The position numbers were made by a program, and so were the translations under genes. Of a stretch of DNA of 64,000 nt, positions 51,698-61,086 are shown piece by piece; the first letter of the stretch is position 1; every line of letters begins with the position of its first letter. The stretch is taken from assembly GCA_963677165.2 (NCBI GenBank), contig CAXXSX010000001.1, positions 62,001 to 126,000 on the forward strand. Direction: 5' to 3'. Source of the stretch: JAFGXT01 sp963677165. Its GTDB lineage: Bacteria; Verrucomicrobiota; Lentisphaeria; Victivallales; SZUA-371. Below the pieces are notes generated by a model. It searched no databases. It was given only the letters and a program-made list of their open reading frames with translations, and was not told the DNA's origin.

Positions 51698-52381
51698 ATG
51701 GATATTGAGATTCTGGGGATAAGTTGCTCTCCAAGAAATAACAGCAACAGTAAGGCTATGCTTGAGCATTCCATGACTGAGGCCAGCAAAATTTGTGGGT
51801 CTGGTGTTAGCTGCAGCATGATTGATCTTCGTGATTATAATATCGAACATTGTAATGGCTGTGGTGTTTGTGGGAAAACCACCATTACCGGTGAATATAT
51901 CGATTGTTTGATAAATGATGATGCGGAAGCGATTTTGAAAATGATGGTTGAGGCTGATGGCTTTGTTATTTCAACTCCAGTGAAGCTTGGTATGGTTTCG
52001 GACCTGTTTACAAAACTGATGAATCGTACCCGTATTCTTAAAAATCAGGATTTTAAACTGGCAGACAAGCCGGTTGCAATAATGGCGGTGTCCCGGCGCA
52101 GATCCGGAGGCGGTGAGCTTGCGATCATGCAGGCTTGGCAGCCGTTTATTCGCCATGGATGTCTTATTGTCGGCAGTGGCGGCAAGACTTCGCTGCAGGG
52201 AGCGGTTGGATGGGCTTCCTCAAGAAATCATGTGCTGAGTGATGAACTTGGACTTGAAGAAGCTACTCATACCGTTTTACGGGTTATTGAAGTTGCCCAA
52301 ATGATTAAAAAAGGAAAAAGCCCGGAAGCGGCTGATCCGCGCCGTGAGTTTAGTTATCACGCTGGGAGCCGTATTTCTTAA
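51698..52381 (+). CDS. NADPH-dependent FMN reductase/flavodoxin-fold protein
   Basis: 227 residues. It begins with the FMN phosphate loop ISCSPRNNSNSKAML and contains HCNGCGVCGK, a cysteine motif found in iron-sulfur or multimeric flavoproteins of this family. DGFVISTPVKLGMVSDLFTKLMNR then binds the flavin ring. It is probably an electron-transfer or quinone/nitro-reductase-like enzyme; the partner is unknown. It ends four bases inside the convergent AraC-family gene. Confidence 0.88.
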   Translation: MDIEILGISCSPRNNSNSKAMLEHSMTEASKICGSGVSCSMIDLRDYNIEHCNGCGVCGKTTITGEYIDCLINDDAEAILKMMVEADGFVISTPVKLGMVSDLFTKLMNRTRILKNQDFKLADKPVAIMAVSRRRSGGGELAIMQAWQPFIRHGCLIVGSGGKTSLQGAVGWASSRNHVLSDELGLEEATHTVLRVIEVAQMIKKGKSPEAADPRREFSYHAGSRIS

Positions 52382-53223
52382 ACTGTGTTTGAACTGTTGT
52401 GATTGCGATATTCACCAGGCGGCATTCCGAAATATTTCTTAAATACACGATTGAAATAGAATTCATTGTGGAATCCCAGGTTTTCAGCTATTTCGTTCAA
52501 CGGCTGTCTTGAACTTGTTAGCAGATTTTTGGCTCTCAGCATTCTTTCTTTCAATAGTAAATCATGAAAAGTCATTCCCGTATTTTCTCTTACAACATGT
52601 CCGGTTCGGGATGGGGAAAGGTGTAGATGTTTGGCTAAGTCGGTTATGGTGATGGGCTGATGAGCCCTGCGGTTTATAAAGTTTTTTATTTCAGATCCAC
52701 GCCCCTCATCTTGTATTTGTTCCTGTTCCGTTACATTGTGCAACAGGCCCTGGCTGGCTAAAATAAGCAAGGCGCTGAGACCATCGATAAAACCTTTGTC
52801 TGCTGTAATTACGTCTTTTCGCATTTTTCGGTAATGTGGATCGTCGGGAAATTCCGGTCCTTCCTCAATTCCCGGAATTTTAAAAACTCCTGCATAAATT
52901 GTGATGAGGTGATGCTGGTCATGGATCAGTGGAATGACCAACTCTCCTAAGCCTTTCCAGCATGTTTTAATAAACGGACCGTCCTCCGTTGCGGCCTGAA
53001 GTTCGCTTTTAGTAAAGCAATCCCGATAACAGAGGTCATTCCAGCCGGGATTGTCATTGCGGTGATATACACAGCATGGATGGCGATGGATATGACGGTG
53101 CGGAAGTAGGACTTTTCCGTTTTTATGACGTATTGTTCCCCTCAGATCATGCAGAGTGATGTTTACCCCGAAAGCCTGTTCGATAGCGGCAAATGCCTTT
53201 TCCGCTGTATTTTCTATTTTCAC
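52378..53223 (-). CDS. AraC-family regulator with PocR-like sensory domain
   Basis: 281 residues. The first 150 form a PocR-like ligand domain with conserved His/Cys residues (HIHRHPCCVYHR, GWNDLCYRDC, IKTCWKGLGELVIPLI). The last 100 are the two AraC helix-turn-helix motifs (ITITDLAKHLHLSPSRTGHVVRENTG, QPLNEIAENLGFHNEFYFNRVFKKYFGMPPGEYR). PocR domains commonly sense small alcohols or hydrocarbon derivatives. The start is a GTG with AGGA 12 bases upstream. Confidence 0.9.
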   Translation of the reverse strand: MKIENTAEKAFAAIEQAFGVNITLHDLRGTIRHKNGKVLLPHRHIHRHPCCVYHRNDNPGWNDLCYRDCFTKSELQAATEDGPFIKTCWKGLGELVIPLIHDQHHLITIYAGVFKIPGIEEGPEFPDDPHYRKMRKDVITADKGFIDGLSALLILASQGLLHNVTEQEQIQDEGRGSEIKNFINRRAHQPITITDLAKHLHLSPSRTGHVVRENTGMTFHDLLLKERMLRAKNLLTSSRQPLNEIAENLGFHNEFYFNRVFKKYFGMPPGEYRNHNSSNTV

Positions 53224-53423
53224 TTTGATATTATGTCCTGAAATTCCTTGTTACCCAAAAAATACAGGACAAAATTTAATTGTCAATCGTGTGGTAATGC
53301 TTTAAGAAAAGAAATTGAGGGGGATATATTTAGAGTAGTGAATTAATTTTAGATGTTACTTGACTATCATGTGCGTGTGATGTATTTTATTTAAGATTAT
53401 ATATTTAGAGGAGGAATTTTATA

Positions 53424-53990
53424 ATGTCTCAGAAAATCAAAATAACGTTATTTTCTATTATACCTGCTGTCGTATTAGTCGCTATCCTGATTATTGTCAA
53501 AATGAACAGTAATCCTGAACCTCTTAATAAGAATGAAATCCTTGCTAAAAAAGACTGGACCCAAAAAGAGTTGGTCTATTCTCTGGCAAGAAACTTTAAA
53601 CCTCAATCCACCAGGCGTGATCGGCGTCAGATATTTAATCATCTCCATAAGCAGCTTAAGAAATATCCTAAGCCCGTTCAGGAACAGATCAAGTTACAGG
53701 CTGTGGAACAAGCTATTGACGACAGTATCAAGCAGTATCGGACGATGAAGCCGGATATGCGTAGAAAAATGGTGGATGCCATGAAGAAGCGTGCTGATAA
53801 AAATTATGAAGCCGTCTCAAAAATGGACAGCAAACAGAAGGCAAAAATGCGGAATCAGGTTAATGACGCCGCCAGCAAGGGGTATACCAAAGCTGTTGAC
53901 AGCGCTTATCAGAACAAGCTTACTGCCGAAGAACGCCGGGATCTGGTTCCTGTCGTTAAGAAGTGGAAAGCAACAATGGAGCAACTTTAA
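53424..53990 (+). CDS. Membrane-anchored basic helical protein, unknown function
   Basis: 188 residues, not recognised. One N-terminal TM helix (about 8-25; LFSIIPAVVLVAILIIV) leads to an almost wholly helical, lysine/arginine-rich body with many Met and Gln (DSIKQYRTMKPDMRRKMVDAMKKRADKNYEAV). It is probably anchored in the inner membrane facing the periplasm. Ribosome site GAGGAGG. It opens a five-gene operon with a prepilin, an ABC-2 exporter and a second prepilin-like gene. Confidence 0.82.
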   Translation: MSQKIKITLFSIIPAVVLVAILIIVKMNSNPEPLNKNEILAKKDWTQKELVYSLARNFKPQSTRRDRRQIFNHLHKQLKKYPKPVQEQIKLQAVEQAIDDSIKQYRTMKPDMRRKMVDAMKKRADKNYEAVSKMDSKQKAKMRNQVNDAASKGYTKAVDSAYQNKLTAEERRDLVPVVKKWKATMEQL

Positions 53991-54014
53991 CTTAAATTTT
54001 AGGGAATGGGAATT

Positions 54015-54563
54015 ATGAAAATCCGTAGCAAAAATTTCACTCTCATCGAACTCCTCGTGGTGATCGCGATCATCGCCATTCTAGCTGGGTTAATCCTTCC
54101 GGTAACTTCAAAAGTAAAGGCCCGAAGTGTAAAGACCGCTTGTCTCAGCAATCTTCGCCAGATTGGACTGGCACTCAATATGTATGCGGAAAGCAACAAT
54201 GGATATTATCCGATTTGTGCACAGCTTCCAAGTGATCCGGCTTCCGGTGAAGAAGATATGCCGTCAATTGCCACGACTTTGTCGGATTGGGCAAAAGATC
54301 CGAAAGTTTTTCTCTGTCCAGGTGAGCCTCAGGAAAAATATTATAAAAGCGAAGGTTCCAGCTATGAGTGGAACTCAACATATTATAACGGATGGAAAAT
54401 TGGCAGGAAAGTTTCTGATACTGGTACTATTGTTGATAAATATAAATATCCGGTATTGTGGGATTATGGTAATTATCACGGCAATGAAGACGATAAGTTA
54501 GCGAAAAATTATCTTTATCAGGATGCCTATGTATCAGGAGAGTTGATCAAGGAGATCCAATGA
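54015..54563 (+). CDS. Prepilin-type protein
   Basis: 182 residues. Prepilin signal NFTLIELLVVIAIIAILAGLILPVTSKVKARSVKTACLSNLRQIG. The C-terminal part is short and ends HGNEDDKLAKNYLYQDA, resembling a broken H-X9-DG motif. An ATG three codons earlier would collide with the AGGGA ribosome site, so 54015 is preferred. The stop overlaps the ATPase start by four bases (ATGA). Its closest relative in the window is the protein at 56363. Confidence 0.85.
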   Translation: MKIRSKNFTLIELLVVIAIIAILAGLILPVTSKVKARSVKTACLSNLRQIGLALNMYAESNNGYYPICAQLPSDPASGEEDMPSIATTLSDWAKDPKVFLCPGEPQEKYYKSEGSSYEWNSTYYNGWKIGRKVSDTGTIVDKYKYPVLWDYGNYHGNEDDKLAKNYLYQDAYVSGELIKEIQ

Positions 54564-55483
54564 TTCTTGAATGCAGTAATCTCTCCAAGAGATTCGGACG
54601 GAAACAGGCGGTAAAAAATCTTTCTCTAACACTTGAGAAAGGGAAAATACTGGGAATTATTGGACCAAACGGGGCTGGAAAAAGTACTCTTATCAAAATG
54701 ATTACGGGGTTGATCTGGCCCGATGAAGGTTTTGTTAAGCTGAATGGCTATGAGGTTCATAAGGACCATAAAAAAGCCATGAGCAAAAGTGGTTCTATTA
54801 TTGAATGGCCTGCATTTATTCCATATCTTTCCGCTCGCCAGAACCTTGATATTCTTTCCGGCGGTTATGGTGATGCTTATGAGAAGAAGCTGAAAGATAT
54901 TACAGAGTTTGTTAATCTCTCTGGTCGTCTTAAAGATAAAGTCGGCACTTTTTCTACCGGGATGAAGCAGCGACTTGGAATTGCCCTGGCACTGCTACCT
55001 GATTCCGAATTTATTATCCTTGACGAACCGACGAACGGGCTTGACCCCGGCGGTATTATTGAAATTCGTGGAATTATCAAAGAATACAACCGGCAATTTG
55101 GAACAACGGTAATCATTACCAGTCATATGCTTGGAGAAATCGAGCAGATTTGTCATGAAATAGCAATCATCAGTGAAGGTAGTATTATTACACAAGGTCC
55201 TATAAGTGAATTGCTTCACCAGGAAAAGACTGCTGTTATTGCCTGTGATGACCTTCCAAAGGCGATTGAATTATTGACTAACGCCAAAACTTCCGGAGCT
55301 CTGCCGATAGTCAACGTACTTGATTTCGCATCTGAATTGCATGTTGAAATTGATGAAGATTGTCTGGCGGATATTAATTTGATGTTAACTTCTGCTGGTG
55401 TTCGAGTGAGCCGGTTGCGGTTGAAGCAGAAAAAACTGGAAGATTTCTTTATGGAAAAAACTGCCGGAGGTACAGTGTGCTGA
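54560..55483 (+). CDS. ABC transporter ATPase (BcrA/CcmA-like)
   Basis: 307 residues. Walker A GPNGAGKST (35-43), signature FSTGMKQRLGIA, Walker B FIILDEPTNGLDPGG, switch His in IITSHMLGEIEQIC. The C-terminal 90 residues form the usual BcrA-type extension. It powers the permease encoded next, with which it overlaps by seven bases. This class exports antibiotics, lipids or peptides, or moves membrane-bound substrates. Confidence 0.93.
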   Translation: MILECSNLSKRFGRKQAVKNLSLTLEKGKILGIIGPNGAGKSTLIKMITGLIWPDEGFVKLNGYEVHKDHKKAMSKSGSIIEWPAFIPYLSARQNLDILSGGYGDAYEKKLKDITEFVNLSGRLKDKVGTFSTGMKQRLGIALALLPDSEFIILDEPTNGLDPGGIIEIRGIIKEYNRQFGTTVIITSHMLGEIEQICHEIAIISEGSIITQGPISELLHQEKTAVIACDDLPKAIELLTNAKTSGALPIVNVLDFASELHVEIDEDCLADINLMLTSAGVRVSRLRLKQKKLEDFFMEKTAGGTVC

Positions 55484-56331
55484 GATATATCAAACATGAA
55501 ATGACCAAGCTGATTTTTCAGAAAAAGAATTATGTGGTGATAGCCGGACATCTTTTTCTGCTGTTATTGTGTTACATTGGCTTTAAAACGTCGAAACTGC
55601 ATTTTCTCGAACGTGGACTGCGGCGTTCGTCTGAGTTTAATATTGGAGATGTAATGCAGTATGTCGATGGTTTTTTCTTTGCTCGGGCTGCTATGATTCC
55701 GACTTTTTTGATCATTTTCCCGATATTTATCTGTACAATTGCCGGGGATATTATTGCTGGAGAAGTTCAAGACGGGAGTCTGAAGCTTTATGCATCACGT
55801 TCCAAGAGTCGTTTTGAAATCATGTTTTCCAAGATTTGCGCGATTTTCTTTTTCTCTCTCATTTATGCCGCGTATTTCGCGATTGCTAATTTTATTATAG
55901 GTATGATATTTTTCGGGAAGCCCGGGACTCAGCTCGTTTATATGCATGACTTGGGGATTGATACGACTCTGGTGATCATGTCATTTAAGCAGGCTTTGAT
56001 TTCTTATACTTATTCCATAGCGTATTTTTCACTGGCCATTATGGCGCTGGGGACGATAACAATTATGTTTTCCTCCATCTTTAACCGGATGACCTCGGCT
56101 ACTGTTTCCGGCATAACAGTGTATTTCGTTTGTTATATTGTCGGGCAATTGCCGTTTGCTTCTGAAATCAGACCTTATCTGCTTTCCTCTGCGATTAATG
56201 GTACAACTATTTTTTGGATGGAGCGAATTCCGACTGGACGTCTGGTTGATAACCTATGTCTGCTAGGTTTGTATATTGCCGTGTTTGCCGGAGCTTCTCT
56301 GTTTACCTTTAATCTTAAGGATATAAGGTGA
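55477..56331 (+). CDS. ABC-2 type transporter permease
   Basis: 284 residues with six predicted membrane helices (for example YVVIAGHLFLLLLCYIGF, AMIPTFLIIFPIFICTIAGDIIAGE, ICAIFFFSLIYAAYFAIANFIIGMIFF). IAGDIIAGEVQDGSLKLYASRSKSR is the ABC-2 signature region. GTG start with GGAGG six bases upstream. The substrate is unknown; its place between two prepilin genes is unusual. Confidence 0.9.
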   Translation: MLRYIKHEMTKLIFQKKNYVVIAGHLFLLLLCYIGFKTSKLHFLERGLRRSSEFNIGDVMQYVDGFFFARAAMIPTFLIIFPIFICTIAGDIIAGEVQDGSLKLYASRSKSRFEIMFSKICAIFFFSLIYAAYFAIANFIIGMIFFGKPGTQLVYMHDLGIDTTLVIMSFKQALISYTYSIAYFSLAIMALGTITIMFSSIFNRMTSATVSGITVYFVCYIVGQLPFASEIRPYLLSSAINGTTIFWMERIPTGRLVDNLCLLGLYIAVFAGASLFTFNLKDIR

Positions 56332-56362
56332 AATTGTCTTTTTCCTGTATGAAAGGTGTCAT

Positions 56363-56872
56363 ATGAAGGAGAGATTCCTTACATTGGTGGAAGTTCTGAT
56401 GATTGTTGTGGTCGTGGTGATCCTAATTATCTTGATCCTTCCCGCTACCCCCAAGGTTCGTGGTCAGAGTGAGAGATCGGTTTGTATGAGTAATTTCCGG
56501 CGTATTGATGTTGGGCTGAAAATTTATACATCCGACAATAATAACTGCATGCCGTTTTGTTCATCTGTTCCAACTGCGCCTGTAGAAGGGCAGGAAAACC
56601 TTAAACCGATTCCGGTTCCATTGATGAAGTACTTGAAAGATCGCAAATTATTTCGTTGTCCGAGTGATCCGGGCGGTGAATTTTTCATTCGTGAAGGAAC
56701 CAGTTATCGCTGGAACGGTGAAAAATTCAACGGAATGAAGGAATCAGAAGCGCTTAAGTTGATCAAAGTTCCGGTTTTGAAAGATTTTGATGATTTTCAC
56801 GGGGAGCGTGGAAAAAAGGATAGCCGCAACTATTTATATCCGGATGGAGAAGTGACTGCCGGTCCCCGGTGA
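56363..56872 (+). CDS. Prepilin-like protein with degenerate signal
   Basis: 169 residues. The N-terminal helix RFLTLVEVLMIVVVVVILIILILPATPKVR keeps the +5 Glu but departs from FTLIELLVVIAIIAIL and has a run of five Val. The rest parallels the prepilin at 54015 (VCMSNFRRIDVGLKIYTSDNN; RCPSDPGGEFFIREGTSYRWNGE; DFHGERGKKDSRNYLYPDGE). The two are probably an old duplication and may form a heteromeric pseudopilin pair. It closes the ABC-2 operon, and its stop nearly touches that of the convergent AraC gene. Confidence 0.8.
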   Translation: MKERFLTLVEVLMIVVVVVILIILILPATPKVRGQSERSVCMSNFRRIDVGLKIYTSDNNNCMPFCSSVPTAPVEGQENLKPIPVPLMKYLKDRKLFRCPSDPGGEFFIREGTSYRWNGEKFNGMKESEALKLIKVPVLKDFDDFHGERGKKDSRNYLYPDGEVTAGPR

Positions 56873-56873
56873 A

Positions 56874-57782
56874 TCAGTGGTTTTTAGGGCGATATTCAGA
56901 AGGGTTTCGTCCTGTAGCGGAAAGAAAGCTTCTGGAAAAATGTGCGGTATCACTATAGCCGAGTTCCATTGCTATTTCTCCTACATTCATTTGTCCGTTT
57001 TGCAGTAGCTTTACCGCTTCTCTGATGGATTGATCTCTGACGAATTCCATCGGGCTCATTCCTGTAATACGTTTGAATACCCTGCAAAAATAACTTCGTT
57101 CCATTTTTGCCTCCTTCGCGAGGCGATTTAGATTGATACCAATGCCGGGATTTTCCGACACAAGTTTAATTGCAGACATAATTGCAGCCGCCTGGGGGCT
57201 TTCTTTTGACTGACTGGTACGGTCGTCTCCGAAAGTGTTAACATACGCTTTGCAGAGCTGAATTATCAGCAGAGAACAGAGGCATTCCGAGGCCCAGTTA
57301 GAACTGAAGTCATGTTTGTTGCATTCCGTTTCTAATCTTCTGAATATATTGATTATTTCATTGAAATCGTCAGTATTTAATTTTAGCGCGTATCTCATGC
57401 CGCCGTGCTGTCTGAAATAAGGTTCAACTGTAAAGAACATCAGATATCCATCCAGCCAGCGTAGTTTTTCAAGGTTATCGGTAATATAGCCGGGATGGAT
57501 CAGGACATGGCAAACATTTAATCCGCCATCATCAATATACCCATGTTCAATCATCGGTGGGATAACCATAGCGTTTCCGGTGCTTACTTTTACCGCTGTC
57601 CCTTCCATGAAGTGACGACCTTTGCCGGAAAAAACCAGATTTAACTCGATAAATTCATGTGTGTGCATGCCGATTTGGTAGTTACGGTGAGTAAATGCAT
57701 TTATCCGGAAATTACTGTGTGGAAAACAGTCCGTAACGGTCCAGTGATTTTTTTCTTTGTTTTCCTGCAACCATGAATCCAT
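56874..57782 (-). CDS. AraC-family regulator with cupin sensor
   Basis: 302 residues. An N-terminal cupin (INAFTHRNYQIGMHTHEFIELNLVFSGKGRHFMEG, NAMVIPPMIEHGY) and a C-terminal AraC domain (GINLNRLAKEAKMERSYFCRVFKRITGMSPMEFVRDQSI, MNVGEIAMELGYSDTAHFSRSFLSATGRNPSEYR). It is divergent from the glycyl radical enzyme gene, 176 bases away, which it probably controls. AGAGGAC precedes the ATG. Confidence 0.92.
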   Translation of the reverse strand: MDSWLQENKEKNHWTVTDCFPHSNFRINAFTHRNYQIGMHTHEFIELNLVFSGKGRHFMEGTAVKVSTGNAMVIPPMIEHGYIDDGGLNVCHVLIHPGYITDNLEKLRWLDGYLMFFTVEPYFRQHGGMRYALKLNTDDFNEIINIFRRLETECNKHDFSSNWASECLCSLLIIQLCKAYVNTFGDDRTSQSKESPQAAAIMSAIKLVSENPGIGINLNRLAKEAKMERSYFCRVFKRITGMSPMEFVRDQSIREAVKLLQNGQMNVGEIAMELGYSDTAHFSRSFLSATGRNPSEYRPKNH

Positions 57783-57958
57783 TATTCAGTCCTCTGTCAA
57801 TTATATACAATTATAATGTTCTGTTAAAATATTTCAAATCAAGTAATATGATTATAAAAAGTCAATAATATTCAAATAACGAACAATTTTATTCATTCAT
57901 TGCGACATCTTATGTTCTATAATTAAAATATAATTTTATATATTACTGGAGACATTTT

Positions 57959-60160
57959 ATGAAGAATAGTCAGTGGATGAATAATCTGGAAAAACTCGGA
58001 GAATGGATGGCATACGGCTTTTATGAGGCGGAGGACGAGCCGCGCCCGATGGCTTATGGAAGAGCTTGGCGCTGTTTGTATGAGAATATGACGATACGTA
58101 TACCGGAAGGGCGAAGTCTGATTCCTTTTGAACCGTTTTGCGATTCCGAGAATATGGAAACTTCGAATTTGTGGTTTGCGACCGCATTGATCTGCGACTT
58201 CAATCATCATCAGGGACTTAGGATTAATGGTAACATTGCAGAACAGCGGAAGCGGGAATTTCCCGAGCTGGCAGATTTTATTGATGAATTGTGTGCCGAT
58301 CTCTCGCCGCGTTTTATTCATCATGGCGGTTATACCCACTCAAATCCGGATATTCGGCGGGTTGTGAATGAGGGGTTTTTGGCAATGGTTGATGAACTTG
58401 ATCGGGAGATTGAAGTAGTTAAGGCATCCGGCAAGGAAGATGAATTGAATTTTTTGCTGGCACTTAAAGATTATACCGAAGGGGTAAAAGCTTTTCATTC
58501 CCGGACCTTGCAGGCATTGAAAGATGCCGCTGAAGCGGCTCGTGGTAAAGAACAGGCTCGGTTGAAAACCATTGCTTCTGCTTTTGCGAATGCGTTTCTA
58601 TGGAAAGCAGAAACCTTTCTCGAAGGATTGCTTGGTGTTCATTTTACCTGGATGCTGGACGCATGCGACAGTATCGGGCGTTTCGATCAGGCATTGGGAG
58701 AATTGTTCGAGCGTGATATAAACTCAGGTGCGCTTTCGTTGGAGTTTGCCCGTGAACTGCTTGATGAGTTATGGGAAAACTTTGAGCGTTTTAATGCCTG
58801 GAACATGCAGATCGGCGGACGGCGTCCTGATGGTGCAGACGGCTGCAATATGCTGACGAAAGAGTGTATTCTGACATGTGAACGTAATAAGTTCAGACGA
58901 CCGAATGTAGCTTTCAGGATCACGGAAGACTCGCCAGATTGTATGATTATAGATGCTTTGAAGGCACTTAAAAACGGCAGTGGACGTCCGGCCTTGTATA
59001 ATGATGACCTCTATATCAAAAATCTGTTGTCGCTCAATCTGGGACTGAATGAAAATGATGCGCGTGAAATTGGCTTTGGCGGTTGTACTGAAACGATGAT
59101 TGCCGGAATGTCGAATGTCGGTAGTCTTGAGGGGACGATTAATCTGGCGAAGGCGCTGGAGCTGGCGCTTAACGATGGATTCGATCCGATTGAAAACAAG
59201 CAGTCTGGTCCTCATACGGGGGCATTTAAAAACTTCAGGACTTTTGATGATTTTTTTTATGCTGTGAAGCGTCAGATTCAATTTATGACCGATGCGTTTG
59301 TCGGCTGGGACCACCGAGAATTGGATTGGCGGATGAAGGAAGGAGATCCGAAATTATACCGCAGTTTTTTTACACGGGACTGCGTGAAAAACCATAAGTC
59401 GTTTGAACACGGCGGCGCGCGCTATAACTGGGCCGTGTTGACCTATCAGGGAATCGCCAACACGATTGACAGTCTTGCCGCTATCGAAAAACTGGTGTTT
59501 CAAGAAAAATCTGTTTCAGCATCTGAACTGCATAAAGCGTTACAGGCTGATTTTAACGGTCAGGAGGCTTTACGCAAACAACTATTGGCTGCTCCGAAAT
59601 TCGGTAATGATCTTGCGGAAGTTGATGAGCTTGGACAGGAGCTTCTGTCGTATGCGTGGAGTGAACTTTGCAGTCATTCCACGCCGCGCGGCGGACGCTA
59701 TATTGCTTCATGTATTCTTTTTGTCACCTACCTTCAAGCTGGTAAAACGGTTGGAGCAACTCCTGACGGACGTTTTGCCGGTACCGCATTAGCGGATTCT
59801 GTTGGAGCTTTTGCGGGACGCGATCAACATGGTCCTACGGCGCTGCTTAATTCTGTGTGTAAAATGCCGCTGGGGTTGGCGGCGGGAACTCCGGTGTTGA
59901 ATATCAGGCTTCGCAAGGACTTGCTGGAAAATGAAGACGGATTAATGAAAACTGTTGGAATGATCCGGACATATTTTCGTCAAGGGGGAATGCAACTGCA
60001 GATATCGGTGCTTGATTCAGAAGAAATGCGTGCGGCCCAGAAGAATCCGGAGGAACATGGCGACCTGATTGTCCGAATTGGTGGTTACAGCGAGTACTTT
60101 AACCGTCTGGCAAAAGAATTGCAGGATACAGTTATAGCCAGAAGTGAAATCAATATATAA
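57959..60160 (+). CDS. Glycyl radical enzyme (pyruvate formate-lyase-like)
   Basis: 733 residues, complete. The catalytic Cys376 lies in GFGGCTETM and the radical Gly709 in VRIGGYSEYFNRL near the C-terminus. GATPDGRFAGTALADSVGAFAGRDQHGPTALLNSV is the usual family block. Unlike the enzyme at the left edge, no activating enzyme gene is beside it, so it must be activated in trans, perhaps by the protein at 1073. The substrate is not readable. It is flanked by two AraC regulators, suggesting induction by a specific compound. Confidence 0.92.
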   Translation: MKNSQWMNNLEKLGEWMAYGFYEAEDEPRPMAYGRAWRCLYENMTIRIPEGRSLIPFEPFCDSENMETSNLWFATALICDFNHHQGLRINGNIAEQRKREFPELADFIDELCADLSPRFIHHGGYTHSNPDIRRVVNEGFLAMVDELDREIEVVKASGKEDELNFLLALKDYTEGVKAFHSRTLQALKDAAEAARGKEQARLKTIASAFANAFLWKAETFLEGLLGVHFTWMLDACDSIGRFDQALGELFERDINSGALSLEFARELLDELWENFERFNAWNMQIGGRRPDGADGCNMLTKECILTCERNKFRRPNVAFRITEDSPDCMIIDALKALKNGSGRPALYNDDLYIKNLLSLNLGLNENDAREIGFGGCTETMIAGMSNVGSLEGTINLAKALELALNDGFDPIENKQSGPHTGAFKNFRTFDDFFYAVKRQIQFMTDAFVGWDHRELDWRMKEGDPKLYRSFFTRDCVKNHKSFEHGGARYNWAVLTYQGIANTIDSLAAIEKLVFQEKSVSASELHKALQADFNGQEALRKQLLAAPKFGNDLAEVDELGQELLSYAWSELCSHSTPRGGRYIASCILFVTYLQAGKTVGATPDGRFAGTALADSVGAFAGRDQHGPTALLNSVCKMPLGLAAGTPVLNIRLRKDLLENEDGLMKTVGMIRTYFRQGGMQLQISVLDSEEMRAAQKNPEEHGDLIVRIGGYSEYFNRLAKELQDTVIARSEINI

Positions 60161-60206
60161 GGCCATACGGTGTGGCTTATTTCAAAGCCGCGCCATTGTT
60201 TTCCGG

Positions 60207-61001
60207 TTATATGATATTTCTTCTTCTATATTTGCCCGGGGCCGTTCCCATGTATTTACTGAAACTTTTGGAAAAATGAGAAAGGTCATAGAAGCCGCAG
60301 CAATCAGCGATCTCGTCAATTGTCAGTTCATTGCTTCTTAATAGAAAGGCTGCTTTTTCAATTTTCTTCTGCATCAGAAACCTTCCGGGGGGATGTTGGT
60401 GCATGGCCTGGAACAGTTTTCGGAAGTGCGGATACGAGACATTCAGCCTATGGGCGACCCGTGGCCAGTCCCATTCTTTTTCAGGACTTTTTTCGATAGT
60501 CTCCTTGAGATTATTGATCTTCTTCTCCAAAGGAGAAAGTGTACTCTCTTGTAAAGGCTGTTCCGACAATAGAAGCATCAGTTCTTCTAGTTGATGGATC
60601 ATTCTGAAGTCAGCAATGATATTGTTAGAAAGTCTTTTGAGTAAACTGTCAAAGCATTCAGAGAGAGCCATCGGGTCATTGATCTTTATTACCGGAGTTG
60701 AAAGCGGCAGAAGTTCATTACTTGCGTAATCATTGGCAAGTTTTCCTCTGAATGCCACAAACCTGTGGTCCCATTCTCCTTTATCTCGGCGGCCGTACTG
60801 AAAATATGGTCCCGGATAGCTCAGCCAGGCAACAGGACCTTCAATTACGATCCCATCTTTATGGTCTTTGATCAATTCAAGTGATCCGCTCTGAGCAAAT
60901 TGAATGACATAGTAGTCAAAAAATTTATCCACCCAGGCATTGCACCTTTCAACATGGTTAAAAGCAAGAATCTCAATACTGTTAGCCGGTTCAGTAATCA
61001 T
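60207..61001 (-). CDS. AraC-family regulator
   Basis: 264 residues from the ATG at 61001. The N-terminal half is a sensor domain of about 150 residues with WLSYPGPYFQYGR and WDHRFVAFRGKLAND. The C-terminal AraC pair of helix-turn-helix motifs is DWPRVAHRLNVSYPHFRKLFQAMHQHPPGRFLMQKK and LTIDEIADCCGFYDLSHFSKSFSKYMGTAPGKYRRR. It is divergent from the URO-D-like methyltransferase gene. A TTG three codons upstream is an alternative start; neither has a clear ribosome site. Confidence 0.9.
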   Translation of the reverse strand: MITEPANSIEILAFNHVERCNAWVDKFFDYYVIQFAQSGSLELIKDHKDGIVIEGPVAWLSYPGPYFQYGRRDKGEWDHRFVAFRGKLANDYASNELLPLSTPVIKINDPMALSECFDSLLKRLSNNIIADFRMIHQLEELMLLLSEQPLQESTLSPLEKKINNLKETIEKSPEKEWDWPRVAHRLNVSYPHFRKLFQAMHQHPPGRFLMQKKIEKAAFLLRSNELTIDEIADCCGFYDLSHFSKSFSKYMGTAPGKYRRRNII

Positions 61002-61030
61002 TTTGTACAATTAGTTGCTTATTATATACA

Positions 61031-61058
61031 TTGTTTCTACATTGTATTTTTATATAAT
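61031..61058 (+). promoter_or_regulatory. Candidate sigma-70 promoter of the URO-D-like gene
   Basis: TTGTTT (61031-61036), a 16-base spacer and a perfect TATAAT (61053-61058). The direct repeat ACATTGT occurs at the -35 region and inside the spacer, a possible activator site. Confidence 0.5.
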
Positions 61059-61086
61059 ATATATCAAAATATACAAGGAGGCAATT

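Noticed and set aside
60159..60185. Possible terminator after the second glycyl radical enzyme
   Set aside because: The GGCCA/TGGCT stem is short, has a bulge, and lacks a T run.
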